The notes: generated by a model not told the origin, from the letters alone. A stretch of 64,000 nucleotides of DNA from JAJPHU01 sp035553375 (GCA_035553375.1 DATNCY010000264.1:1-64000); one strand, 5' to 3'; positions 51,562 to 60,893 are shown, counted from the first letter of the stretch. Numbers and translations: made by a program.

Positions 51562-53310
51562 ATGAACCGAAATTACATCGGCTTGGCATGTACCTTCCAC
51601 GACCCCGCCTTGGCCATCGTCAACGCGCGCGGCGAACTGGTCTTTGCCGAAGCGTCCGAACGCCCCTTTCAGACCAAGCGCGCCTTCAACTGCCTGCCCG
51701 ATAGTTATTCGCATGGCGTTCCCATTATCAACAAGTACTGCGAGCCGGATGCGGACCTCGTGATCGCCAAGACATGGAGTGCGCGGGCCGAGCGTCGTTG
51801 TCGCGTCGCCGAGATGGTGCGCGGCTTACTCGCCCCGTTCATTTCGGAAGCTGGACCTCGCGCGGCTAAATGGGGCATCTATCGCTATTTTCTGAAATCG
51901 CAGAGCATGAGTCTGTCGATGGCCTCGGAGAGCCTGCGCTTTGGCGACGCCTTCAGCCGGCATGCCGCGGCCAATGCGCTGGCTCCCCAAAAGGCGGGGC
52001 ACAAACCCGCGCGACGACTGACGACCACCGCATTCAACCATCATCTGACGCACGCCGCCGCCGCCTGTTACACCAGCCCATTCCGCGAGGCCGTCTGCGC
52101 CGTCGTGGACGGTTTTGGCGAAGGCACGACTACCGCGTTCTATCGCTACCACGAGGGCCGAATCGACCGCCTGCCCCAAAGTCGGCGCAGCATCGGCAGT
52201 CTGGGCTTCTTTTACACCTGGCTCTGCATCGCCTGCGGATTCGACCCCGTCAAGGGCGAAGAATGGAAGGTCATGGGGTTGGCCCCCTATGGACGGTGCA
52301 ACGAAGACGTGTACAAGGCGCTGAAGAAAAAGCTCATCGTCGATGGATTATCCGTCCGGCGCGGGCCTCTGTTCGATCAATGGGTGCCCGGCCGCGACCT
52401 GCCCGACTGCGGCCCCGCCGACCTGGCCTGCACCGGCCAGTTGGTCTTCGAGGAGACGATGATCGAGATGCTGAACACCCTGGCGAAACTCGGCATCTCC
52501 GACAATCTCGTCCTCGGCGGCGGCTGCACTCTCAATTCCTCGTGCAACGGCGTGATCCTGGAGCGCACGCCGTTCAAGAACCTGCACGTCTTCGCCGCGC
52601 CCGCCGACGATGGCAACGCCATCGGTGCCGCCTTCCTCGCTTACCGGCACGATCACCTCGACTGGAAACCGCGCGCCGCCTCGCATACTCCGTACCTGGG
52701 TTCGTCCCTGTCGCGTGAGGCTCTCGATAACCTTGTTCGTTTTAATTCGCCTCAGAAGGTTAGTCACCGGCCGGGAGAGATTCATCGGGTCGCCGCCCAG
52801 GCGCTGGCCGAAGGCCGGATCATCGGCTGGGTCCAGGGACGAGCCGAGTTCGGCCCTCGGGCGCTGGGCAATCGTTCCATCCTCGCCGATGCGCGCCGGC
52901 CGGATATCAAGGACCAGATCAATGGCCGAGTCAAGTTTCGCGAGGAATTTCGTCCCTTCGCTCCGTCCATCCTGCACCAGCACGGCCCGGAATACTTCGA
53001 GCCTTACCAGGAATCGCCGTACATGGAGCGAACACTTCGCTTCCGTCCCGAAGTGGTGGACAAGGTGCCCGGCGTCGTCCATGTCAACCAAACGGGCCGC
53101 CTGCAAAGCGTCACGCGAGAGATGAACGAGCGCTATTATCTCCTGATCGAGGAGTTCCATCGGCTAACCGGCATTCCCTTGGTGCTGAACACCAGCTTCA
53201 ATGTAATGGGCAAGCCGATTATTCACTCCGTCGAGGATGCCGTGGCCGTGCTGCACACGACGGGACTGGATGCGCTGGCCATCGAGGATTACTGGGTCGA
53301 GAAGGAATAA
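51562..53310 (+). CDS. carbamoyltransferase, NodU/CmcH family
   Basis: A 582-residue carbamoyltransferase using carbamoyl phosphate and ATP. The N-terminal Kae1-like domain has FNHHLTHAAAACYTSPF (metal-binding His residues), VVDGFGEGTTTAFY and LVLGGGCTLNSSCNG; the C-terminal domain has GRAEFGPRALGNRSILADAR and FREEFRPFAPSI, then LNTSFNVMGKPIIHS. The family modifies sugars or antibiotics; here a cell-surface glycan is a reasonable guess given the neighbouring glycosyl- and sulfotransferases. The start at 51562 follows AGGA; the open frame upstream is in the palindromic repeat. A DUF4129 gene follows after 18 bases. Confidence 0.9.
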   Translation: MNRNYIGLACTFHDPALAIVNARGELVFAEASERPFQTKRAFNCLPDSYSHGVPIINKYCEPDADLVIAKTWSARAERRCRVAEMVRGLLAPFISEAGPRAAKWGIYRYFLKSQSMSLSMASESLRFGDAFSRHAAANALAPQKAGHKPARRLTTTAFNHHLTHAAAACYTSPFREAVCAVVDGFGEGTTTAFYRYHEGRIDRLPQSRRSIGSLGFFYTWLCIACGFDPVKGEEWKVMGLAPYGRCNEDVYKALKKKLIVDGLSVRRGPLFDQWVPGRDLPDCGPADLACTGQLVFEETMIEMLNTLAKLGISDNLVLGGGCTLNSSCNGVILERTPFKNLHVFAAPADDGNAIGAAFLAYRHDHLDWKPRAASHTPYLGSSLSREALDNLVRFNSPQKVSHRPGEIHRVAAQALAEGRIIGWVQGRAEFGPRALGNRSILADARRPDIKDQINGRVKFREEFRPFAPSILHQHGPEYFEPYQESPYMERTLRFRPEVVDKVPGVVHVNQTGRLQSVTREMNERYYLLIEEFHRLTGIPLVLNTSFNVMGKPIIHSVEDAVAVLHTTGLDALAIEDYWVEKE

Positions 53311-53328
53311 TTTCGTGCCGAGGCACCC

Positions 53329-55197
53329 ATGTCCAGCGATCGACAAAACCAGACGCTCGCCGACTACGTCGCCCTGGCCATCAGTCCGGCGCTCATTATG
53401 GGACTGGTCGCCAGCCTGGTATTCTTCCTCATCAACGTGCTGTACGCCGGCGAGTACGTCGCGCGCTTGCAGTGGATCTTGTTCTTCTTCGTCTTCGGCG
53501 CGGTATTGATCGCGCGCATGACCATGCTGGATGACACGTCCAGCCGGGCCGCGCTGTACGGTGTGCCGCTGGGATTTCTCACCTGGCTCGGCATGCAAAT
53601 GTTCGTCGAGTATCCCGAAGGCGGCGGCATCCGTGAGTTGAGCTTTTTCCTCAATGCGGGATTGATCGGCCTTGTTTGGTGGTGCGCCCATCGGCTGACC
53701 TGGGATTGCACCAACATCGATGAGGAAACCGATGTCAACGCCGAGGGATTGCTGCAAGCCGCCGGCCTGGAAGATGAGCCGGCTGATCGAGAGTCCGCCG
53801 ACCAACTCGCGCCGGCCCCGCGCGAAGGCTGGTTGCAGCGCTGGCGGCGCTATCGCGAGGAACGCAAGAAGAAGCGGACATTGGGCGTCTGGGTTGTCTA
53901 TTTTTCACTGGCGGCGCTGCCGTTGTTCGGACTGGGTCAGGCGCTAATCGATGCGGGCGACGAAGCACGCCGCCGCACTTCTTTCTGGCTGATGATCGTG
54001 TATGTCGGCTGCGGTCTGGGATTGCTGCTGACGACGTGTTTTCTCAGTCTGCGCCGCTACCTACGGCAGCGCAAACTGCAAATGCCAGCGGCGATGACCG
54101 GCGTTTGGCTGACGGCGGGAGGCTTGCTCATCGTGACGTTGCTCGGCGTCGGAGCCGTGCTGCCGCGGCCGGATGCGGAATACTCGCTGTTCAATCTCTC
54201 TCCCAGCAAATCGCCGAAGCGCAACGCCTCGAAGTACGCTCTGAAGGGCGACCGTCCCGGCGAGGGTGAGGGTCGGCCCGGCGCGGACGATCCGGAGGGC
54301 AAGAAGAATGCGCCCGATAGCGGCGGTAACGATGGCAAGCAAAAAGGCGAGCGCGGCGAAGCGGCGAAGCAAGGCGAGAAAGGCGCGGGAGGCAAGGACG
54401 GCAAATCGGGACAGAGCAGCGGCGAAAATCGAAATCCGCAAAACGCCGGCGCGAATCAAAATAAAGGCGATCCCGCCGCCGGCCGTGATCGAGCCACGCC
54501 GAAAGAGAACAACAAGCAAGCTCAAAGAGACAGCAACGGCCGTACCTCTCCCGAGGACCGCGAGCAGGGAGCGAAGGAGGGCCAAGCGGAACGTGACGGC
54601 TCCCCATCGACCGCGAAGCCGTCTGTCTCCGCGCTGCGCCATTTCATGAGCCGAGCGGCGCCGGTCCTTAAATGGATTGTCTTCGCCATCCTGGGATTGG
54701 CGGTATTGTTTTTCTTGCTGCGCTCGGGGTTACGATTTTTGGCGAACTTTACCGACTGGGCGCGACGATTGCTCGACGCGCTGCGCAACTTTTGGGCGAA
54801 TCTATTTAGCGGCTGGCGGCGAACCGAGGAGGAAGTCGAGGAAAGCGAGGACGAAGAGCCGGCGATACCGGAACGCCCGTTCGCCTCGTTCGGCAATCCG
54901 TTTGTTGGTGGGCAAAGCGTGATGGCGACGCCGGAGCTGATTCGCTACACATTCGCGGCCGTGCAAGCATGGGCGCGCGAGCATCATCTCGGCCGACAGC
55001 CCGGTGAGACAGCGCTGGAGTTCACCGAGCGCGTCAGCATGGAAGTGCCCGCTTTGGAGGCCGACCTGCGCCGCCTGGCGATCCTTTACGCACGGGCCGT
55101 CTACGCGCGCGGCGGTCTACCCGGCAACAGCGTCGAGGTATTGCGGCAATTCTGGCTGCGATTGGAGGCTGTCGCCGAGCAGCCATTGTCCGCGTGA
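53329..55197 (+). CDS. multi-pass membrane protein with C-terminal DUF4129
   Basis: A 622-residue protein. Four membrane helices lie in residues 1-130, two more around 190-265; then a long charged, low-complexity segment (about 285-430; KGEKGAGGKDGKSG type), another helix (about 440-465) and a DUF4129-like C-terminal domain (about 531-615; WAREHHLGRQPGETALEF). DUF4129 is common in transglutaminase-linked membrane proteins, but no transglutaminase gene is here. It starts 18 bases after the carbamoyltransferase and is likely co-transcribed. Confidence 0.75.
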   Translation: MSSDRQNQTLADYVALAISPALIMGLVASLVFFLINVLYAGEYVARLQWILFFFVFGAVLIARMTMLDDTSSRAALYGVPLGFLTWLGMQMFVEYPEGGGIRELSFFLNAGLIGLVWWCAHRLTWDCTNIDEETDVNAEGLLQAAGLEDEPADRESADQLAPAPREGWLQRWRRYREERKKKRTLGVWVVYFSLAALPLFGLGQALIDAGDEARRRTSFWLMIVYVGCGLGLLLTTCFLSLRRYLRQRKLQMPAAMTGVWLTAGGLLIVTLLGVGAVLPRPDAEYSLFNLSPSKSPKRNASKYALKGDRPGEGEGRPGADDPEGKKNAPDSGGNDGKQKGERGEAAKQGEKGAGGKDGKSGQSSGENRNPQNAGANQNKGDPAAGRDRATPKENNKQAQRDSNGRTSPEDREQGAKEGQAERDGSPSTAKPSVSALRHFMSRAAPVLKWIVFAILGLAVLFFLLRSGLRFLANFTDWARRLLDALRNFWANLFSGWRRTEEEVEESEDEEPAIPERPFASFGNPFVGGQSVMATPELIRYTFAAVQAWAREHHLGRQPGETALEFTERVSMEVPALEADLRRLAILYARAVYARGGLPGNSVEVLRQFWLRLEAVAEQPLSA

Positions 55198-55208
55198 GCA
55201 TTGATTCA

Positions 55209-55258
55209 CCAGCCCGCAGCGCCAGCAAGGGAAACCCCTTGCGGGCGCTGCGGGCTGG
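55209..55258. repeat. palindromic repeat, CCAGCCCGCAGCGCCAGCAAGGG family
   Basis: Arms 55209-55231 and 55236-55258 pair at 22 of 23 positions with a 4-base loop, just after the DUF4129 gene. Confidence 0.8.
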
Positions 55259-55366
55259 CCGGCTGGATTTCTGGTAAAATAATTCAAGACGGCGAGATTC
55301 ATCGGTGTGCCTGTCCGTCTTGGAGGGAGTGGTTGGGATACCCGTGTTTTGTCACGGAGATTGTCA

Positions 55367-55954
55367 ATGAAAAGCTCGGTCTCGAAGCGTCCTTATGTCA
55401 TGGCCGTCGTCATTGGGACGGCGTTGTCCGTGTACGCCGCCCCCGGACAGGCGGCGGCGACGCAGACGCCGTCGGCGACGGCGCAAGCCATCGCCGATAT
55501 GAGCCGCTACTGTGTCACCTGCTGGCGAAACGCACGGCTGCCGGCCGACTGCTGGACCGATTGCACGCAAGAGGTTTTCCGCCGTTTGCTCGAACGCATG
55601 CCGGCCGACGCCTGGGATCAGGTGTTGCGCGGCGAGGGCGAGGAACGGCGTGAGTTCTTGCGCGCCATCGACACGGTTAAGAAGCGCTCGCAGCGGCAGC
55701 GGAAGTTCTCACCGGCTATCGACAATGTGGCCGACGCGCGCGATTCGTATCGCCGCGATCTGCGCGATGAACGCGAGGTCGTCCGGCAAGCCGCCGCCGA
55801 GGTACTCACGCCGCGCCAGCAGCGCATCCTGCAACTGAGCTTCGAGGGCTGGTCCGTACAGGACACGGCGGAAAAGCTGCAGCTACCCGTCGAACGCATC
55901 AGCGATGAGAAATACAAGGCCATCCGTAAATTGCGCACCCATCTGCTAGGATGA
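55367..55954 (+). CDS. sigma-70-like protein with a hydrophobic, signal-like N-terminus
   Basis: A 195-residue protein. The C-terminal two thirds resemble an ECF sigma factor: CTQEVFRRLLERM fits region 2 and LTPRQQRILQLSFEGWSVQD with AEKLQLPVERISDEKYKAIRK fits the region 4 helix-turn-helix. The first 40 residues (PYVMAVVIGTALSVYAAPGQAAA) look like a signal peptide or membrane anchor, odd for a sigma factor. The start at 55367 follows CGGAGA. It may be membrane-tethered or have its first residues removed; an internal start is possible at Met-45. Confidence 0.65.
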   Translation: MKSSVSKRPYVMAVVIGTALSVYAAPGQAAATQTPSATAQAIADMSRYCVTCWRNARLPADCWTDCTQEVFRRLLERMPADAWDQVLRGEGEERREFLRAIDTVKKRSQRQRKFSPAIDNVADARDSYRRDLRDEREVVRQAAAEVLTPRQQRILQLSFEGWSVQDTAEKLQLPVERISDEKYKAIRKLRTHLLG

Positions 55955-55965
55955 ATTGCCCGCCG

Positions 55966-55997
55966 CGGCGCCAGCAAGGGTTCCTTTGCTGGCGCCG
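55966..55997. repeat. short palindromic repeat, GGCGCCAGCAAGGG family
   Basis: Arms 55966-55980 and 55983-55997 pair at 14 of 15 positions. Just after the sigma-like gene. Confidence 0.65.
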
Positions 55998-56128
55998 CCA
56001 AGATGATTCTATACAACTTCGCGCCGATTCTATAGAATTAACTTGCCTACCTCTCCGCGCGCCGGTAAGATCCATAATTGTCAACCCTACCGCTCGCCGC
56101 GCTATTAACCGAGATTCAAATTGTGCCC

Positions 56129-56869
56129 ATGCCGCGTGAAGCCAAGACGTTGAACTGCCATCACGGACAGCGGCGTCAGACCATCGTGCAATCGCTGTTG
56201 GCCGACGTGTTTCAGGGCCGACTGCGAGCCGGCGAACATCTCGTCACGCAGGAGTTGGCCGCGCGTTTCGGCGTCAGTCATACACCCATTCGCGAAGCCC
56301 TTATCACGCTCGCCGGCATCGGCATTATCGATCTACCGCCCAACCGCGGCGCGATTGTGCGTCGCGTCACGCCGCATGAGGTTCACGAGGTCTGTCAGGT
56401 TCGCCGTATTTTGGAGTGCGAGGCGGCACGTTCGGCTTGTGGCCGCATTGAACTGGCCGACCTGCACGCTCTGGCGGACAAACTGCGGCGGATGACGTTG
56501 GCCAAACCACGCTCGGGTTCGCGCTTCATCGCGGAGGCCCGCGCCGTGGACAGCCGGTTGCACGATCTCATCGCCGATTCGTGCGGCAATGTCTTTCTCG
56601 CCCAGGAAATCGCCCGCTTGAAGACACTCTTCCGTGCCTTCCGCGATGTCGCCTGGCAGCGCGACGAAGCACGCAACGACTTCCATCGCTTGACCGAAGA
56701 AGCCCACGAACACCTGGCGATTGTCGAGGCGTTGTTGGTCGGCGACGCCAAAGCCGCCAGCCGAGCCATGACCCATCATATCCGTTCCGGCGCGCGCTAC
56801 TGGAGTCGAGCTTTGCCGGTTTCGCCCAAAGAATCTAACCACAGAGACACCGAGACACAGAGAAGATAA
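56129..56869 (+). CDS. GntR-family (FCD) transcriptional regulator
   Basis: A 246-residue regulator. The winged helix is LVTQELAARFGVSHTPIREAL, and the C-terminal FCD ligand domain shows VRRILECEAARSA, AVDSRLHDLIADSCGN and EEAHEHLAIVEALL, with His residues that usually bind metal and a carboxylate ligand. The last residues, NHRDTETQRR, are encoded by the left arm of a 29-bp inverted repeat and are probably an accidental extension. The start at 56129 has no strong ribosome site; GTG at 56123 is an alternative. It may control the DUF1553 operon. Confidence 0.85.
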   Translation: MPREAKTLNCHHGQRRQTIVQSLLADVFQGRLRAGEHLVTQELAARFGVSHTPIREALITLAGIGIIDLPPNRGAIVRRVTPHEVHEVCQVRRILECEAARSACGRIELADLHALADKLRRMTLAKPRSGSRFIAEARAVDSRLHDLIADSCGNVFLAQEIARLKTLFRAFRDVAWQRDEARNDFHRLTEEAHEHLAIVEALLVGDAKAASRAMTHHIRSGARYWSRALPVSPKESNHRDTETQRR

Positions 56870-56953
56870 GAAAGGGACCATCCACCATGAAATGCTCTCG
56901 CCGTACCTCTATGAGTGCTTTTTTTTCTCTGTGTCTCGGTGTCTCTGTGGTTA
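56836..56953. repeat. perfect 29-bp inverted repeat spanning two genes
   Basis: Arms 56836-56864 (in the GntR gene) and 56925-56953 (in the DUF1553 gene) are exact complements with a 60-base loop. The right arm encodes SLCLGVSVV in the signal peptide of the DUF1553 protein. The sequence AACCACAGAGACACCGAGAC is of a dispersed repeat family. Confidence 0.85.
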
Positions 56954-59900
56954 GCGCTTCCGCGCAAGCTGCGGAGAGAAAGATCGAGTATAACCGCGAT
57001 GTTCGGCCGATTTTGTCCGAGAATTGCTTCGCCTGCCACGGTGCCGATAGCGCCTCACGCAAGGCCGACTTGCGGCTGGACAAGCGCGAGGATGCAATCA
57101 AGGCCGACGCCATCGCTCCCGGCGATGCGGATAAAAGCGCTCTGATTGATCGTATTTTTTCGGATGACAAGTCGCAGGTGATGCCGCCGCGCAAGACAAA
57201 GAAGAAATTGACCGATGCTCAAAAGGAGACGCTGAAACGCTGGATCGCTTCGGGCGCGCAGTACGAATCGCACTGGTCGTTCATCGCCCCGAAACGCGCC
57301 GCGCTGCCGGCGGTCAAGAACGCCGCTTGGGTGCGCAATCCCATCGATCGCTTTATCCTCGCCGATCTGGAGAAACACCAGTTGATGCCGGCGCCCGAGG
57401 CGGATCGCCGCACGCTGGCCCGACGGGTCAGTCTCGACTTGACCGGCTTGCCGCCGGAACCGGCCGATGTCGAGACGTTCATCAATGACAAACGCCCCGA
57501 CGCCTACGAACGATTTGTCGATAAAATGCTGGATTCGCCGCACTGGGGCGAGCATCGCGCCCGCTACTGGCTCGACGCGGCCCGCTATGCCGACACGCAC
57601 GGCATCCACTTCGACAACTACCGCGAAATGTGGGCCTACCGCGATTGGGTCATCAACGCCTTCAACCGCAATCTGACCTTCGATCGCTTCACCATCGAGC
57701 AGCTGGCCGGCGATCTGCTGCCCAACCGCACGCTCGATCAGCAAGTCGCCTCCGGCTTCAATCGCTGCAATATCACGTCCAACGAAGGCGGCCTCATTGC
57801 GGAAGAATACCTCGTGTTGTACACGCGCGATCGCACCGAGGCGACGGCGCGCGTCTGGCTTGGCCTGACCGCCAACTGCGCGGTGTGCCACGATCACAAG
57901 TTCGATCCGCTCAGCCAAAAAGAATTTTATTCACTGTCGGCGTTTTTCAACAACACGACGCAAGGCGCGATGGACGGCAACATCAAGGACACGCCGCCGA
58001 TCGTGTTCGTGCCAAGCATGGAAGATCGGCCGCGCTGGAATGTGGTGGCGAAGGAACTGACCGAGGCACGCAAGCGGGTGGAAGCGCGCAAAAAGACCGC
58101 CCGCGCCGATTTCGATAAATGGCTCAACCAGCCCGGAGCGCAAGCGACGGGACCGATTTCCACCGACGGCCTACGGTTCCACGCGACACTGAGCGAGGGC
58201 AACGGCGGCGCAATCCATCTGTCGGTGGACGGTAAACCGCGCACGACGGCGCTGACATCGGCGGCGTGGGACGTGGGACATGTGGCGGCGAAGGCATTCA
58301 AGAATCAACCCGGCGGCACGCTCGAAGTGTCGGACGCCGGCGATTTCGATAACAATCAGGGCTTTTCTTATGGGGCGTGGGTGAAGCTCACGAAGAATGT
58401 GGCGGGCGGTGCGGTCTTCGCGCGCATGGACGATCAGCACGATTTTCGCGGCTGGGATTTGTGGATTCAGAATGGCCGCGTCGGTGCGCACATCGTCCAC
58501 AAATGGCAAGAAGACGCCCTCAAGGTGGTATCGCGCAATCCGATCAAGGTGGGGCAATGGAACCACCTGTTCATCACCTACGACGGCTCCGGCAAGCCGG
58601 CCGGCGTGAAGGTGTACATCAACGGCACGGCCCAGGAAACGACCGTCGAGGCCGGCAGTCTGCGCAACACCATCCGTACCCAGGTGCCGTTGAAGATCGG
58701 TCAACGCCACACGACCTCGCGCATCGACGGCTGCGTTCTTCAAGACATGCGCCTCTACGGTCGCACTCTATCGAGTCCGGAGGTTGAGCGTCTCGTCAAG
58801 AGCACGCGCGGCGCGTGGTTGCTGCGCAAGCCGGCGAAACAGCGCTCGGCCGCGGAAACAACCGAGTTGTTCGACTGGTGGCTGACCGCCCTCGACACGA
58901 CCTATCAAGGGCTGGCGAAGAAGGTCGGCGCGTTGCAGCAGGAGGAATCGACCATCAAGACGCGCGGCACCATTGCGCACGTCATGCAGGAGAAGCCGAG
59001 CGAGCCGACGGCGTATGTGCTGTATCGCGGCGACTACGATAAGCGGCGCGACGCAGTGAAGCCGGGCACGCCGAAGGCGTTGCCGCCGATGCCGGCGGAT
59101 TTGCCGCGCAATCGCCTCGGCTTCGCGCAATGGCTGTTGCGGCCGGAAAATCCGCTGATGGCTCGCGTCACAGTCAATCGCTTTTGGCAGGAAGTGTTCG
59201 GCACCGGCATCGTGCGCACCAGCGACGACTTCGGCACCACCGGCGAACTGCCCACGAACCAGGAGTTGCTCGATTGGCTGGCGATCGAGTTCCGCGAAGG
59301 GAACTGGGACGTCAAACGCTTCTTCAAACTGCTGGTGACATCGGCGGCCTATCGCCAGTCGGCGCTGGCGACGCCGGAAAAGCTGGAGAAAGATTCGGAC
59401 AATCGGCTGTTATCGCGTGGTCCGCGCTTCCGCCTCGACGCCGAGACGATCCGCGATTACGCCCTGGCGTCGAGTGGCCTGTTGGTGCGCAAAATTGGCG
59501 GGCCGAGCGTCAGGCCGTATCAACCGGAGGGCGTATGGGAGGCCGTGGCCATGATCGGCAGCAACACGCGTGATTACAAGCGCGACAGCGGCGCGCGCCT
59601 CTATCGCCGCAGTTTGTACACGTTCTGGAAGCGTGCCGCGCCGCCGGCGTCGATGGATATTTTCAACGCGCCAAGCCGTGAAGTTTGCACGGTGCGCCGC
59701 GAACGCACCAACACTCCGCTGCAAGCACTGGTCACGCTGAATGATCCGCAGTTCATCGAGGCCGCTCGCTATCTAGCGCAGACGGCGCTCAAGGAAGGCG
59801 GCGACAAGGAAGAGAGTCGTATCGATTTCCTGGCGCGGCGTCTGCTAAGCCGGCCGCTGCATGCTGAGGAAGCGAAGGTAGTGCGGGCGAGTTTGGCGGA

Positions 59901-60057
59901 GTTGCTGGCGCATTACAAGACGCATGGTGAGGACGCGAAGAAACTGCTTGCGGTGGGTGAAGCGAAGGTCGATACGTCGCTGGATGCGACCACACTGGCG
60001 GCGTGGACGATGCTGGCCAATGAGATGATGAATTTGGATGAAGTGTTGAATAAGTAA
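56887..60057 (+). CDS. PSCyt1/DUF1549/LamG/DUF1553 planctomycete protein
   Basis: A 1056-residue exported protein. After the signal peptide (FFSLCLGVSVVSASAQA) comes PSCyt1, a cytochrome-c-like domain with CFACH (C47, C50, H51), then DUF1549 (residues about 130-345; HWGEHRARYWLDAARYADT), a LamG-like jelly roll (about 430-640) and DUF1553 (about 700-1030; NPLMARVTVNRFWQEVFG). The family is abundant in planctomycetes, usually next to DUF1501, and is thought to take part in polysaccharide breakdown. Residues about 414-422 are encoded by a half copy of a palindromic repeat. It runs in line with the SMI1 gene. Confidence 0.92.
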   Translation: MKCSRRTSMSAFFSLCLGVSVVSASAQAAERKIEYNRDVRPILSENCFACHGADSASRKADLRLDKREDAIKADAIAPGDADKSALIDRIFSDDKSQVMPPRKTKKKLTDAQKETLKRWIASGAQYESHWSFIAPKRAALPAVKNAAWVRNPIDRFILADLEKHQLMPAPEADRRTLARRVSLDLTGLPPEPADVETFINDKRPDAYERFVDKMLDSPHWGEHRARYWLDAARYADTHGIHFDNYREMWAYRDWVINAFNRNLTFDRFTIEQLAGDLLPNRTLDQQVASGFNRCNITSNEGGLIAEEYLVLYTRDRTEATARVWLGLTANCAVCHDHKFDPLSQKEFYSLSAFFNNTTQGAMDGNIKDTPPIVFVPSMEDRPRWNVVAKELTEARKRVEARKKTARADFDKWLNQPGAQATGPISTDGLRFHATLSEGNGGAIHLSVDGKPRTTALTSAAWDVGHVAAKAFKNQPGGTLEVSDAGDFDNNQGFSYGAWVKLTKNVAGGAVFARMDDQHDFRGWDLWIQNGRVGAHIVHKWQEDALKVVSRNPIKVGQWNHLFITYDGSGKPAGVKVYINGTAQETTVEAGSLRNTIRTQVPLKIGQRHTTSRIDGCVLQDMRLYGRTLSSPEVERLVKSTRGAWLLRKPAKQRSAAETTELFDWWLTALDTTYQGLAKKVGALQQEESTIKTRGTIAHVMQEKPSEPTAYVLYRGDYDKRRDAVKPGTPKALPPMPADLPRNRLGFAQWLLRPENPLMARVTVNRFWQEVFGTGIVRTSDDFGTTGELPTNQELLDWLAIEFREGNWDVKRFFKLLVTSAAYRQSALATPEKLEKDSDNRLLSRGPRFRLDAETIRDYALASSGLLVRKIGGPSVRPYQPEGVWEAVAMIGSNTRDYKRDSGARLYRRSLYTFWKRAAPPASMDIFNAPSREVCTVRRERTNTPLQALVTLNDPQFIEAARYLAQTALKEGGDKEESRIDFLARRLLSRPLHAEEAKVVRASLAELLAHYKTHGEDAKKLLAVGEAKVDTSLDATTLAAWTMLANEMMNLDEVLNK
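58126..58151. repeat. half palindromic repeat inside the DUF1553 gene
   Basis: AACCAGCCCGGAGCGCAAGC followed by GACGGG matches the left arm of the repeat at 29633 with one change. It is in frame and encodes QPGAQATG before the LamG domain. Confidence 0.7.
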
Positions 60058-60060
60058 GTG

Positions 60061-60840
60061 ATGCGGCGCTCGCAACTGACACAGCACAAAGAGAAGAGGG
60101 GAACCATAGTTACATCAGAAGAAATTCTCGAACTCAAGCGACTCGTTGATACGCTCCGCGCACGCGATCAAACGTATCGGGTTTTCGGGTCTGGAGAAAA
60201 ATGGGGAGGCCATCATTATTTGTTTCGCCCCGTGTTGGCTGATCGTCAACTCGTTGAATTTGAACGACGGCATGGCGTAGAGATACCAACGGATTATCGC
60301 CTTTTTTTGTCTTTGATCGGAGACGGCGGCGCGGGACCGTCGTATGGCGTCGTACCTCTTGCCGAAGCTTCCCGATGCAATGATTTATCCACCCCGTTCG
60401 TGTGGGTAGATAAACATCGGCTCGACCGTGAGGAAGAATTCGGCCTTTGGGAACGTCGGCCAGGATGCCTTGAAATCTGTCACCACGGATGTGGATACTA
60501 TGATTTGTTGGTTGTCAACGGGGCCACCAGCGGCTTGCTGTGGCAAGACATCACGGCGGCGACAAATGAATTTATCCCTCTCCATAAGACATTTTATGTG
60601 TGGTATCGTGAATGGGTCGAAGACAAGCTGAGAAAGTTAAACCGCGAGCCGCTGCTGGATCAAATCAGTGAGGGGGTACACATAAATGCCTTGGTCGATC
60701 TCCTAGGCGGGGATATGGACACTTGGAAGGGAGCAGGCCTTCAGCCGGATGAGTATTACGTTTCCTTCCGTGATGCTGCGGCATCCTTCCTCTTGGACGC
60801 ACACAGCAAGGTGAAGCGGATCCACCGTTTCTCCCTCTGA
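60061..60840 (+). CDS. SMI1/KNR4-family protein
   Basis: A 259-residue protein with the SUKH/SMI1-KNR4 signature: ERRHGVEIPTDYRLFLSLIGDGGAGPSYGVVPL and later FGLWERRPGCLEICHHGCGYYDLLVV. Such proteins are often immunity proteins against secreted toxins but also general. The start is unsure: it follows the DUF1553 stop directly (GTG at 60058, ATG at 60061). It interrupts the usual DUF1553-DUF1501 pair. No toxin gene is seen nearby. Confidence 0.8.
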   Translation: MRRSQLTQHKEKRGTIVTSEEILELKRLVDTLRARDQTYRVFGSGEKWGGHHYLFRPVLADRQLVEFERRHGVEIPTDYRLFLSLIGDGGAGPSYGVVPLAEASRCNDLSTPFVWVDKHRLDREEEFGLWERRPGCLEICHHGCGYYDLLVVNGATSGLLWQDITAATNEFIPLHKTFYVWYREWVEDKLRKLNREPLLDQISEGVHINALVDLLGGDMDTWKGAGLQPDEYYVSFRDAAASFLLDAHSKVKRIHRFSL

Positions 60841-60893
60841 CCTACAGGGAATACCGTCGGAAGTGGGACTGAACAAGAGAGGAGAATTCGCCC

